Below are positions 28,478 through 37,433 of a stretch of 64,000 bases of DNA, piece after piece (position 1 is the first letter of the stretch; the number at the start of each line of letters is the position of its first letter). A program made the position numbers and the translations under genes. The stretch is from Devosia enhydra (lineage in GTDB: Bacteria > Pseudomonadota > Alphaproteobacteria > Rhizobiales > Devosiaceae). The DNA lies in NCBI RefSeq assembly GCF_900119845.1, contig NZ_FPKU01000002.1, forward strand, positions 62,001 to 126,000, read 5' to 3'. Below the pieces are notes generated by a model. That model ran no database searches. It was not told the origin of the DNA and saw only the letters and a program-made list of their open reading frames with translations.

Positions 28478-30845
28478 AGGGAATCCAGACGTTCTTGACC
28501 TGGGTGGCGCGGGCGAGCCAGTAGTCGCCGGCAAAGCGCGCGTCATCGGCAAGATCGAAGTCGCGCCCGCGGCTCGACCAGACCTGCTTGAGATTGCCGG
28601 TCGAGGCCTTTTCCACCATCGCGCTGAGTTCAGCCGACCCGAAGGCCCAGAGCCCGTCCACCCCGTCATGCTCGGCCAAGGTCTTTGCCATCGCCCTGGC
28701 CTCGCCCGTCACGATATTGACGACGCCCGAGGGCATGTCTGAGGTTTCGAGCACCTGGTAGAGATCGGTGGCCGAAAGCGGCGCGGCTTCGGAGGGCACC
28801 AGCACCACGGTGTTGCCCATCGCCAGCGCCGGGGCGAGCAGCGCGACGCTGCCGAGCAGCGGCCAGCGCTCAGGCGCCACGATGCCCAGCACCCCGAGCG
28901 GTTCGATCATCGCGGCGGCGATGGCGCGCATCGGGGGGTTGTGCACCGCCCCGTCATATTTGTCGGCCCAGCCGGCAAAGGCGAAGAGCCGCTCGATCGA
29001 AAGGCCCACCTCACCGTCCCCGTCGCGCCCGGTCTGGGCTTTGATGCGGGCGGCAAATTCGGCGCGGCGATAATCGAGGTTTTCGGCGAGGAAATAGAGG
29101 ATCTGCGCCCGGGCATGCGCCGCCATCGTGCCCCAACCTTGGGCCGCCCGCGCTGCCTCCACGGCATTGCGGATATCCTTGCGATTGCCCTCGCCCACCT
29201 CGCCCAGCACGGCGCCAGCGGGGCCGGTCACGGGGCGCGAATAGCCCGAATCGGGCCGCGCCTGCTTGCCCCCGATATAGAGCTTGGCGGTGCGGTCGAG
29301 CGGCGCGGTATCGAGCGGATTGGCAGCCCGCGCCGAAGCGACGGGCGACTTTTCACCGCGCGGCGCTTCGCCGAGCCCCTTCTCCCAGTCGGGCTTGAGA
29401 TAGGCCGAAAGCCCCTCGCGCCCGCCCTCGCGGCCAAAGCCGCTCTCCTTGTAGCCACCAAAGCCGACAGCCGCGTCGAACTGGTTGGTGCCGTTGATCC
29501 ACACCACGCCGGCCTTGAGCCTTGGCGCGATGTCGAGCGCGAGGTTGATGTTCTCGCTCCACACCGTGGCGGCCAGCCCGTAGCGGGTGTTGTTGGCCAG
29601 CGCCACCGCCTCTTCGGGGGTGCGGAAGCTCATCGCCACCAGCACCGGCCCGAAGATCTCCTCGGACACGAGGATGCTGGCGGGCGACACATTGGTCACG
29701 AGCGCCGGCTTCAGAAAGCATCCCGCGGCGGGGATGGCGCCATCGGGCTCGTAGACAACGGCGCCCTCGGCGACCCCCTTTTTCATCAGGTCGCGGATGC
29801 GCTCCACCTGCACGGGGGCAACCAGTGCGCCGATATCGATGGCCTTGTCGAGCGGGTCGCCGACCCTGAGGCTCGCCATGCGGCGCCTGACCTTGGCAAG
29901 GAATTTCTCCTCGATCGATTCCTGCACCAGCAGCCGCGAGCCGGCGCAGCACACCTGCCCCTGGTTAAACCAGATGGCCTCGACCAGCCCTTCGACGGCG
30001 GAATCGAGATCGGCATCCTCGAAGACGATATAGGGGCTCTTGCCCCCCAGCTCGAGGCTCAGGCCCTTGCCCGAACCGGCCGTTGCGGCGCGGATGATCT
30101 TGCCCACTTCGGTCGAGCCGGTGAAGGCGATCTTGTCGATATCGGGATGGGCAACGATGGCCGCGCCCGTCTCGCCCTCGCCGGTCACGATATTGACTAC
30201 GCCCGGCGGCAGGCCGATGCGCTCGCAGATCTCGGCAAAGAGCAGCGCGGTCAGCGAAGTGAATTCGGCGGGCTTCAGCACGACCGTATTGCCCGCCGCC
30301 AGCGCTGGCGCCACCTTCCAGGCCAGCATCAGCAGCGGAAAATTCCACGGAATGATCTGCCCGCACACCCCATAGGGCACATGGCCGGGAAAGCTCCGGC
30401 CGATCAGCGGCGCCCAGCCGGCGTGATGGTAGAAATGGCGCGCCACCAGGGGGATATCGGCATCGCGGCTTTCGCGGATGGGCTTGCCATTGTCCATGGT
30501 CTCGAGCACCGAAAAGAGCCGCGCATGCTTTTGCACCGCCCGCGCGATGGCATAGAGATATTTGCCGCGCTCATGGCCCGAAAGCGCGCTCCACGGCCCG
30601 AACGCCGCCCGCGCCGCCGCAACCGCGCGATCGACATCATCGCTGTTTCCGTCGCTGATCTCGGCCAGCTTTTCGCCCGTTGCGGGGTTGGTCGTGGCAA
30701 TGGTCGCCGCGGGGCTCGTCCATTGCCCATTGATGAAATGCCCGAAGGCCCGGCCATGCGCATCGAGCCAGGCATTGGCCTGCTCCGCGCTTTCGGGCGC
30801 CGGGCCATAATCGAGGGAGGCAAAGATTTCAGCGATCTTGTTCAT
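28467..30845 (-). CDS. Tandem-domain (ALDH16-like) aldehyde dehydrogenase
   Basis: 792 residues. Residues ~35-500 are a complete aldehyde dehydrogenase: IIPWNFPLLMLAWKVAPALA, FTGSTEVGKIIRAA, general base in LELGGKSPY (about 263), catalytic cysteine in NQGQVCCAGSRLL (about 300), and FGGYKESGFGREGG. Residues ~530-792 are a second, shorter ALDH-like domain (GNTVVLVPSEAAPLSATDLY, GVVNIVTGEARAM) with no catalytic Cys/Glu motif. This arrangement matches the ALDH16 group. Position after deoC suggests oxidation of acetaldehyde from the deoxyriboaldolase reaction; that is inference. The gene ends inside the DUF559 start. Confidence 0.88.
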   Translation of the reverse strand: MNKIAEIFASLDYGPAPESAEQANAWLDAHGRAFGHFINGQWTSPAATIATTNPATGEKLAEISDGNSDDVDRAVAAARAAFGPWSALSGHERGKYLYAIARAVQKHARLFSVLETMDNGKPIRESRDADIPLVARHFYHHAGWAPLIGRSFPGHVPYGVCGQIIPWNFPLLMLAWKVAPALAAGNTVVLKPAEFTSLTALLFAEICERIGLPPGVVNIVTGEGETGAAIVAHPDIDKIAFTGSTEVGKIIRAATAGSGKGLSLELGGKSPYIVFEDADLDSAVEGLVEAIWFNQGQVCCAGSRLLVQESIEEKFLAKVRRRMASLRVGDPLDKAIDIGALVAPVQVERIRDLMKKGVAEGAVVYEPDGAIPAAGCFLKPALVTNVSPASILVSEEIFGPVLVAMSFRTPEEAVALANNTRYGLAATVWSENINLALDIAPRLKAGVVWINGTNQFDAAVGFGGYKESGFGREGGREGLSAYLKPDWEKGLGEAPRGEKSPVASARAANPLDTAPLDRTAKLYIGGKQARPDSGYSRPVTGPAGAVLGEVGEGNRKDIRNAVEAARAAQGWGTMAAHARAQILYFLAENLDYRRAEFAARIKAQTGRDGDGEVGLSIERLFAFAGWADKYDGAVHNPPMRAIAAAMIEPLGVLGIVAPERWPLLGSVALLAPALAMGNTVVLVPSEAAPLSATDLYQVLETSDMPSGVVNIVTGEARAMAKTLAEHDGVDGLWAFGSAELSAMVEKASTGNLKQVWSSRGRDFDLADDARFAGDYWLARATQVKNVWIPYGA

Positions 30846-30876
30846 TCAGGTTCTCCCGGAGCAGTTGGGCCGGGCT

Positions 30877-31003
30877 CCACCCCCACCCTGTCCCTCCCCG
30901 CAAGGGGGAGGGAACCCTCCCAATCGATCTTCGTCCCAACCACATCAAGCGCGGCTCCCGCGCCTCCCTCCCCCTTGCGGGGAGGGACCGAGGGTGGGGG
31001 TGC
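30877..31003. repeat. Inverted pair of REP-like palindromes between deoC and aldehyde dehydrogenase
   Basis: Left unit at about 30877-30913 (CCCCCACCCTGTCCCTCCCC then GCAAGGGGGAGGGA), right unit at about 30963-31001 (CCTCCCTCCCCCTTGCGGGG then AGGGACCGAGGGTGGGGG). Nearly identical to the pair at 27996-28125 and fills most of the 201-base gap. The transcript could fold into a large hairpin between the two genes. Confidence 0.85.
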
Positions 31004-31046
31004 GGCAGGCGTCACATCTTCCGGTCCAGCCACGAGGGCGGGAACG

Positions 31047-32099
31047 TCACACCATCGGCATCCGATAGTCCGCGGCGTAGTGGCCCGTCAGCCCATGCTC
31101 CAGCTGCCGTTCGATGTCGGTGAGAAGCGATGAGGCGCCGAAGCGGAAGAGATGCGGCTCGAGCCAGTGCGTGCCGAGCTCCTCCTTCATCAGCGCCATG
31201 TAGTCGAGCGCCGTCTTGGCCGAGGAGATGCCGCCGGCCGGCTTGTAGCCGATCTCGATGCCCGTCTCCTCGTGGAACCAGCGGATCATGCGGATCATGG
31301 CGAGCGAAGTCGGCAGCGTGGCGTTGACCTTTTCCTTGCCGGTCGAAGTCTTGATGAAATCGGCGCCCGCCAGCATGCAGACCAGCGACGCCTTGGCCAC
31401 ATTGGTCTGGGTCGCGAGTTCGCCGGTGCCCAGAATGGCCTTGATATGGGCCTCGCCACAGGCGGCGCGGAAGGCCTTCATCTGGTCGTAGAGGCCCTGC
31501 CAGTCCTGCGTCAGCACCATGCCGCGCTCGATGACGATGTCGATCTCCCTGGCTCCATCCTTCACCGAGGCCTCGATTTCCCTGAGGCGGGTATCGAGCG
31601 GCGCGAGGCCATGCGGAAAGGCGGTCGATACCGCCGCCACCGGAATGCCGGTGCCGTCCAGAGCTTCGACCGCCGTCTTCACGAAGGCATGGTAGACGCA
31701 GACCGCGCCCGGCAGGATGCGCAGGTCACCCACCCCGAGCCGTTCCACGATATCCTGCCGCAAGGGATGCCGCGCCTTGGCGCAGAGCCGTTCCACGCGG
31801 CCCGGCGTATCATCGGAATTGAGCGTCGTCAGGTCGATGAGCGTGATGGCCTTCAACAGCCAGGCGAGCTGGTAATCCTTCTTGACCGTGCGGCGCGCCC
31901 CGATGCTGCCGGCGCGGCGCTCGAGCGCCGAGCGGTTGACGCGCACCTGCCCCACCCAGTCGAGATCGAGCGGAAAGCCCGGATTGCGCTTATGGCCCTG
32001 CGTGCCATCAGGCGCAGCAGCCTTCTGCACGGCATCGTCCGGGGCGGCGCCGTCTTTCGGCGCGGCCGGCTTGGGCTGGTCGACGACCCTCAGATTCAT
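31047..32099 (-). CDS. deoC: Deoxyribose-phosphate aldolase
   Basis: 350 residues, the longer DeoC subgroup with an N-terminal extension of ~75 residues (Pro/Ala-rich then HKRNPGFPLDLDWVGQVRVN). The TIM-barrel core has AITLIDLTTLNSDDT, EIDIVIERG and the Schiff-base lysine in ADFIKTSTGKEKVNATLP; KPAGGISSAKTALDYM follows. Cleaves deoxyribose-5-phosphate to glyceraldehyde-3-phosphate and acetaldehyde. ATG 32099 has GAGGAGGGCC upstream, so the longer open frame to 32420 is not used. Confidence 0.94.
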   Translation of the reverse strand: MNLRVVDQPKPAAPKDGAAPDDAVQKAAAPDGTQGHKRNPGFPLDLDWVGQVRVNRSALERRAGSIGARRTVKKDYQLAWLLKAITLIDLTTLNSDDTPGRVERLCAKARHPLRQDIVERLGVGDLRILPGAVCVYHAFVKTAVEALDGTGIPVAAVSTAFPHGLAPLDTRLREIEASVKDGAREIDIVIERGMVLTQDWQGLYDQMKAFRAACGEAHIKAILGTGELATQTNVAKASLVCMLAGADFIKTSTGKEKVNATLPTSLAMIRMIRWFHEETGIEIGYKPAGGISSAKTALDYMALMKEELGTHWLEPHLFRFGASSLLTDIERQLEHGLTGHYAADYRMPMV

Positions 32100-32167
32100 T
32101 TGGCCCTCCTCGGACGGCGGCTTGTCCCCGTCACGACTTTTGCTTTCCGCCCGAAATGCGGCGGTTT

Positions 32168-32590
32168 TTACGAGGCCCGGGGGGTGAGGAAATCCGGGCC
32201 GAAGGAATGGGGCAGCAGCTCCCCGAGGCTTAGGGCCAGCGGATCGCCCTCCACCCCATGCGAGATGATCACGGTTTCGGGGTCGGCGAATTCGCGGATG
32301 CGCTGCCGGCAGCCTCCGCAGGGGGTCACCGGCATGGCGCCGGGGCCCGTCACATAGATCCGCGCGATGCGCCGCGCGCCGCCGGCGATCATCGCGGCGA
32401 TCGCCGAGGTCTCGGCGCAATTGCCCTGCGGATAGGCGGCGTTCTCGATATTGCAGCCGGCATAGATCTGCCCGTCATCGGCGAGGATCGCCGCGCCCAC
32501 CGCAAAATTCGAATAGGGCGCATAGGCCTTCTGGCGGATCGCCTCGGCGGCGGCAAAGAGGCGGGCATCCATGTCGGTCAGCGAGGCCAT
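32168..32590 (-). CDS. cdd: Cytidine deaminase
   Basis: 140 residues, homotetrameric short type. AYAPYSNFAVGAAILADDG, zinc/catalytic motif NCAETSAIAAM and the second zinc motif MPVTPCGGCRQRIREF. Deaminates cytidine and deoxycytidine to uridine forms for phosphorolysis. Lies 3 bases after the permease stop, so translation is probably coupled. Confidence 0.95.
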   Translation of the reverse strand: MASLTDMDARLFAAAEAIRQKAYAPYSNFAVGAAILADDGQIYAGCNIENAAYPQGNCAETSAIAAMIAGGARRIARIYVTGPGAMPVTPCGGCRQRIREFADPETVIISHGVEGDPLALSLGELLPHSFGPDFLTPRAS

Positions 32591-32593
32591 GGC

Positions 32594-33562
32594 TCAGCGC
32601 TCCTTGGTATAGGGCACGCCGCCCGCCTTGGGGCCCACGGCCTTGCCGATGAAGCCCGCGAGCAGGATCACCGTCAGCACATAGGGCAGCGCCTGAATGG
32701 CCTGCACCGGCACCTGGCCGATCACCGGCATCGCCACGCCCTGGAGGCGGATCTGCAGGGCATCGAGGAAGCCGAACAACAGGCAGGCGAACATCGCCGG
32801 ATAGGGCTTCCATTTGGCAAAGATCAGCGCGGCCAGCGCGATATAGCCCTTGCCCGCCGTCATGTTGTTGCCGAAGCCGGAGCCCTGGGCGATGGAGAAA
32901 TAGGCGCCGGCCAGCCCGCAGAGCAGCCCCGTCACCACCACCGCCTTGTAGCGCATCAGGTTGACGGCGATGCCCGCCGTGTCCACCGCCTTGGGGTTCT
33001 CGCCCACGGCCCGGAGCCGCAGCCCGAAGCGGGTGCGATAGAGCACATAGGCGGTGATCGGCACGGCGAGAAAGGCCAGGTAGACGAAGATCGAATGGCC
33101 CGAGAGCACATTGGCATAAAGCGGCCCGATATAGGGAATCTGGCCGATCTCGGCAGCAAAGGGCAGCTGGATGGGCAGGAAGCGCCCGCCCTGCGGCAGA
33201 GGCGGGGTGCGCCCGCCCTGGCGGAACCAGCTCTGACCCAGAAAGGTCGTCAGCCCCACCGCCAGCATGTTGATGGCGACGCCTGCGATGATCTGGTTGC
33301 CCTTTAGGGTGATGGCGGCCACGCCCTGCACCATGGCGGTCGAGAGCGAGGCGCCCAGCCCGGCGAGCAGCCCCAGCCACATATTACCGGTCACCGCCGC
33401 CACCGCCGCCGCAAAGAAGGCGGCGAACAGCATCTTGCCTTCGAGCCCGATATCGAAGACGCCGGCCCGTTCCGAATAGAGCCCGGCAAGGCAGGCGAGC
33501 AGCAGCGGCGTGGCAAAGCGCAGCGTGGCGGCAAGGATGGAGATGATCGTCGGCCAATCCAT
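32594..33562 (-). CDS. ABC nucleoside transporter permease (second subunit)
   Basis: 322 residues, about eight to ten membrane segments, branched-chain/ribose-type permease family (BPD_transp_2). LACLAGLYSERAGVFDIGLE near the N-terminus and LRAVGENPKAVDTAGI in the cytoplasmic coupling loop are characteristic of NupQ/YufQ-like permeases. ATG 33562 follows the first permease stop by 2 bases; upstream in-frame residues overlap the first permease and are spurious. Acts with the adjoining permease, ATPase and BMP lipoprotein-type binding protein. Confidence 0.9.
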   Translation of the reverse strand: MDWPTIISILAATLRFATPLLLACLAGLYSERAGVFDIGLEGKMLFAAFFAAAVAAVTGNMWLGLLAGLGASLSTAMVQGVAAITLKGNQIIAGVAINMLAVGLTTFLGQSWFRQGGRTPPLPQGGRFLPIQLPFAAEIGQIPYIGPLYANVLSGHSIFVYLAFLAVPITAYVLYRTRFGLRLRAVGENPKAVDTAGIAVNLMRYKAVVVTGLLCGLAGAYFSIAQGSGFGNNMTAGKGYIALAALIFAKWKPYPAMFACLLFGFLDALQIRLQGVAMPVIGQVPVQAIQALPYVLTVILLAGFIGKAVGPKAGGVPYTKER

Positions 33563-33564
33563 GC

Positions 33565-34695
33565 TCAGCTCTCGCTTCCGGCGGTGGTGCGGGCAATGGC
33601 CTCGGCCTTGCCGCTGCCGCCCCAGCCGGCAAAGAGCCGTTCGAGGCTCGGGCGGAACAGCCCTTCCATCGCCCCGGTGAAGAGGATCACCAGCGCCTGC
33701 ACCACCGAGACGACTTCCTTGTTGACGTTGGGCATCACGAACTGCATCTCCGAGCCGCCCTGGTAGAGCACCCCGAACAGCAGCGCCGCGAGCGCTATGC
33801 CCACCGGATGGTTGCGGCCCATCAGCGCCACGGCGATGCCGACAAAGCCCGCGCCGGCAACGAAATTCTCCACCAGCCGGTGGTTGAGCCCCAGCACCTG
33901 GTTGATTGCCATCATGCCCGCGAGCCCGCCCGAGATGGCCATGGTGATGACGATGAGCTTGACATTGCTCATCCCCGCATAGCGCGAGGCCAGCGGGTTC
34001 TTGCCCATGGTGCGCAGCGCAAAGCCGAACTTGGTGTGCCAGACGAGGATGTAGAAGCCGACGAGCAGCAGCAGCGCCAGCACGATGGAAAGGTTCACCG
34101 GCGAGAAGCCGAAGCCGGGCATGAACAGCCGCAATTGCGGCATCCAGGCCGTCTGGTCGAGCACCCGGGATTCGAGCCCGTTGCTGCCGGCGGGCTTGAG
34201 GAACCGGTTGAGCACATAGATCATCGCCGCCGAGGCGATGAAGTTGAACATGATGGTGGTGATGACGATGTGGCTGCCGCGCTTGGCCTGCAGCCAGCCC
34301 GGTATCGCCGCCCACATGCCCCCGAAGGCTGCAGCCCCCAGGATCGCGAGCGGCACCACGAGGAAGACGCTTGTCTGGTCGAGCGCCAGCGCCACGAGGA
34401 TCGCCCCGAGCCCGGCGACATAAGCCTGCCCCTCGGCCCCGATATTGAAGAGCCCGGCATGCGCCGCGATCGCCACGGCAAGGCCGGTGAAGACGAAGTT
34501 GGTGGCATAATAGAGCGTGTAGCCCAGCCCGTCGCCGCTGCCGAAGGCCCCGTAGAAGATGGCGTAATAGGCCATCAGCGGGTTCTCCCCGATCATCAGC
34601 ACCACGAGGCCCGAGATCAGGAAGGCGAGGATGAGATTGAGCAGCGGCAGTAGGACGATGTCGGCCCAGCGCGGAATGGAACTCGTGCCACCCAT
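33565..34695 (-). CDS. ABC nucleoside transporter permease (first subunit)
   Basis: 376 residues with multiple membrane segments (LLPLLNLILAFLISGLVVLM, LAVAIAAHAGLFNIGAEGQA and others). The segment GLFNIGAEGQAYVAGLGA and the coupling helix TMGKNPLASRYAGMSN are typical of NupP/YufP-type permeases. The ATG overlaps the stop of the ATPase gene (TGATG). Confidence 0.9.
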   Translation of the reverse strand: MGGTSSIPRWADIVLLPLLNLILAFLISGLVVLMIGENPLMAYYAIFYGAFGSGDGLGYTLYYATNFVFTGLAVAIAAHAGLFNIGAEGQAYVAGLGAILVALALDQTSVFLVVPLAILGAAAFGGMWAAIPGWLQAKRGSHIVITTIMFNFIASAAMIYVLNRFLKPAGSNGLESRVLDQTAWMPQLRLFMPGFGFSPVNLSIVLALLLLVGFYILVWHTKFGFALRTMGKNPLASRYAGMSNVKLIVITMAISGGLAGMMAINQVLGLNHRLVENFVAGAGFVGIAVALMGRNHPVGIALAALLFGVLYQGGSEMQFVMPNVNKEVVSVVQALVILFTGAMEGLFRPSLERLFAGWGGSGKAEAIARTTAGSES

Positions 34696-36281
34696 CAGCG
34701 TGTCTCCCCGCCCGTCGCGGCGATGCCGGCCATCATCAGGCCGAGCTCGTTCTCGGTGGCTTTGGCGGGGTCGGCCTCGCCCACTATGCGTCCATCGAAC
34801 ATCACGAGAATCCGGTCTGAAAGCGACCGTATTTCATCGAGTTCGACAGAAACCAACAGGATCGCCTTTCCGGCATCGCGCATGGCGATAATCTGCTTGT
34901 GGATGAACTCGATGGCCCCGATGTCCACGCCGCGCGTCGGTTGTCCGACGATCAGCACGTCGGGGTCCTGCCCGAGCTCGCGGGCCAGCACGATCTTCTG
35001 CTGGTTGCCCCCCGAGAAGTTCGCCGTCTTGAGCCGCGGGTTGGGCGGGCGGACGTCGAAGGTCTTGATCCGCTCCTCGGCATGGGCTCGCGCGGCCTTG
35101 ATGTCGAGAAACGGCCCACGGCCGAATTGTTCAGTATATTCATAGCCCAGGATGGAATTTTCCCAAGCCTCGAAGCTCGTCACCAGCCCCATGCGCTGGC
35201 GATCCTCGGGCACATGGGCGAGCCCGGCAAGCCGCGCCTTGCGGCCGCCATCGTCGCCGCGGAGCGAAATCTTGTCGCCCGCCAGCCGGATCTCGCCTGA
35301 AACCGGGTCCCGCATCCCGGCGATGCATTCGAGCAGCTCGGACTGGCCATTGCCCGCCACCCCCGCGATGCCGACGATTTCCCCGGCCCTGACGGTGAGA
35401 GAAATATCCTTGACCCGCGCGACCTTACGATCGTCGTTCACGGTCAGTTTTTTCACTTCCAGCATCGGCTTGCCGGGCAGGGAGGGCTGCTTTTCCACCT
35501 GCAGCAGCACCCGCCGGCCCACCATCAGCTCGGCCAGTTCGCCGGGCGAAGTGTCGGCGGTCTTGAGCGTCCTCACCATCGCGCCCTGGCGCATGACCGA
35601 GACATTGTCGGTTATCGCCATGATTTCCCTGAGCTTATGGGTGATCAGGATCACCGTCTTGCCCTGCTCGCGCAGCGTGCGCAGCACGCGGAACAAATCG
35701 TCGGCCTCTTCCGGGGTCAGAACCCCGGTGGGCTCGTCGAGAATGAGGATATCTGCGCCACGATACAGCGCCTTCAGGATTTCCACCCGCTGCTGCTGGC
35801 CCACCGAGATCTCCTCGATGATCGCGTCGGGGTCGACATCGAGCTTGTACTCGGCCGCCAGCGCCTTGAGCGCGGCGCGCGCCTTGTGCAGCGCCGGCGC
35901 GATGCGGAACCGGCCTTCGGCGCCCAGGATGACGTTCTCGAGGACAGTAAAATTATCGACCAGCATGAAGTGCTGGTGCACCATGCCGATCCCCAGCCCC
36001 AGCGCGTGGCGGGAGTCGGTGATCTTCTGCACCAGGCCGTTGACGAGGATATCCCCGCTGTCGGCGGTGTAAAAGCCGTAGAGGATCGACATCAGCGTCG
36101 ATTTGCCGGCGCCGTTCTCCCCCACGATGCCATGCACCGTGCCGCGCTCGACAACGAGGTCGATGTCGCGATTGGCATGCACCGGACCGAAATGCTTGTT
36201 GATCCCCTTGAGCTCGATGGCCGGGGGATTGGCAGCAGCGGCCCCGGAGGGCCGCTGCATCTGAGATGAGTGCTCAGCCAT
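34695..36281 (-). CDS. ABC nucleoside transporter ATPase (duplicated ABC domains)
   Basis: 528 residues with two ABC domains, as in ribose/nucleoside importers. First domain: Walker A GIVGENGAGKSTLMSILYGF, signature ISVGQQQRVEILKALYR, Walker B ILILDEPTGVLTPEE. Second: degenerate Walker A GIAGVAGNGQSELLE (lacking the GK[ST] lysine), signature FSGGNQQKIVLARELGQDPD, DVLIVGQPTRGVDIGA. The degenerate second P-loop is usual for this family. Drives uptake with the two permeases; gap to the binding-protein gene is 14 bases. Confidence 0.93.
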   Translation of the reverse strand: MAEHSSQMQRPSGAAAANPPAIELKGINKHFGPVHANRDIDLVVERGTVHGIVGENGAGKSTLMSILYGFYTADSGDILVNGLVQKITDSRHALGLGIGMVHQHFMLVDNFTVLENVILGAEGRFRIAPALHKARAALKALAAEYKLDVDPDAIIEEISVGQQQRVEILKALYRGADILILDEPTGVLTPEEADDLFRVLRTLREQGKTVILITHKLREIMAITDNVSVMRQGAMVRTLKTADTSPGELAELMVGRRVLLQVEKQPSLPGKPMLEVKKLTVNDDRKVARVKDISLTVRAGEIVGIAGVAGNGQSELLECIAGMRDPVSGEIRLAGDKISLRGDDGGRKARLAGLAHVPEDRQRMGLVTSFEAWENSILGYEYTEQFGRGPFLDIKAARAHAEERIKTFDVRPPNPRLKTANFSGGNQQKIVLARELGQDPDVLIVGQPTRGVDIGAIEFIHKQIIAMRDAGKAILLVSVELDEIRSLSDRILVMFDGRIVGEADPAKATENELGLMMAGIAATGGETR

Positions 36282-36295
36282 CGCCGTCTAGGCGG

Positions 36296-37288
36296 TCAGA
36301 GCGGGCACTGGCTATCGGTCTCGTAGTTGTGCACCGTGATCTCGCCGGCGATGATCTTGGCCTTGTAGTCCTCGACCTGGGCGATCATTTCGTCGGTCAG
36401 CAGCGAGCGGTTGTTGTCATCGACGGAATAACCAACGCCATTCTCGGCCAGACCGAGAACCTGCAGACCGGTTTCGAGGTCCGGCCCGTCGGTGAAGGCC
36501 GTCTCGACAGCGACGTCGACGCGCTTTTCCATCGAAGTCAGCACAAAGCCCGGCGCGATGTGGTTCTGGTTGCTGTCGACGCCGATGGCGAACTTGTTGT
36601 TGTCCTGCGCCGCCTGGATGACGCCGAGACCCGAGCCGCCGGCTGCGGCGAACACGACTTCCGCACCGCGATCATAGGCCGCCTTGGCGAGTTCGCCGGC
36701 CACGGTGGGGTTGTTCCAGGCATCCGGAGTGGTGCCGGTATAGTTCTCGTAGACTTCGGCATCGGCGCGCACGGCTTTAACGCCCTGGGCATAGCCGCAA
36801 TAGAACTTGTGGATCAGCGGAACATCCATGCCGCCCACAAAGCCATACTTGCCGGTTTCGGACTTGAGGGCCGCGAGCGCGCCAACAAGGAACGAGCCGG
36901 TATGCTCGTCGAACACCACCGAGCGCACATTGGGCTTTTCGACGACGGAATCGATCACGACGAACTTCACGTCCGGATATTCGTCGGCCAGGACCGGCAG
37001 CACCGAGCCCCAGTTGAAGCTCATCACCACGATCGGGTTGGCGCCCTGGGAGACCATGCGGCGCAGCGCCTGCTCACGCTGGGCGCCATCGGTGATCTCG
37101 AAATCGAGATAATTGCCACCGGTCGCGGCCTTCCAGCGCTCAGCGCCGTTATAGGCGGCCTCGTTGAAGGATTTGTCGAACTTGCCGCCCAGATCATAGA
37201 TCAGACCCGGATCGGCCAGCGCCGTTCCCGTCATCAGCAGGCCCAGCGCGGCCCCGGCGGACAGGCGGGAAAGAATTGAGAAATTCAT
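36296..37288 (-). CDS. BMP-family nucleoside-binding periplasmic protein
   Basis: 330 residues. Signal peptide SRLSAGAALGLLMTGTALA with likely cleavage before DPGLIYD; no lipobox cysteine. Mature start LIYDLGGKFDKSFNEAAYNG is typical of BMP/Med/PnrA-type purine and pyrimidine nucleoside receptors; FVGGMDVPLIHKFYCGYAQG and GVDSNQNHIAPG are further signatures. First gene of the nucleoside operon, so the promoter should be in 37289-37433. Ligand inferred from downstream cdd-deoCAB-upp. Confidence 0.92.
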   Translation of the reverse strand: MNFSILSRLSAGAALGLLMTGTALADPGLIYDLGGKFDKSFNEAAYNGAERWKAATGGNYLDFEITDGAQREQALRRMVSQGANPIVVMSFNWGSVLPVLADEYPDVKFVVIDSVVEKPNVRSVVFDEHTGSFLVGALAALKSETGKYGFVGGMDVPLIHKFYCGYAQGVKAVRADAEVYENYTGTTPDAWNNPTVAGELAKAAYDRGAEVVFAAAGGSGLGVIQAAQDNNKFAIGVDSNQNHIAPGFVLTSMEKRVDVAVETAFTDGPDLETGLQVLGLAENGVGYSVDDNNRSLLTDEMIAQVEDYKAKIIAGEITVHNYETDSQCPL

Positions 37289-37433
37289 CGAGCAGTCTCC
37301 CTGTTTCGCGAGGGGCCAGCGCGTAATGGCCGCCTCCGGGTCACGGAGGCCTCGGACCCTGCGTTAGCCCTCGATACAATCGTGCAAATGTCCGCCCCGC
37401 AAGAGGGAATTGGCGTTAACTTTGAACGTCTGG

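Noticed and set aside
28941-31133. Plus-strand open frame of 730 codons
   Set aside because: Antisense of the tandem aldehyde dehydrogenase and repeat pair; no motifs.
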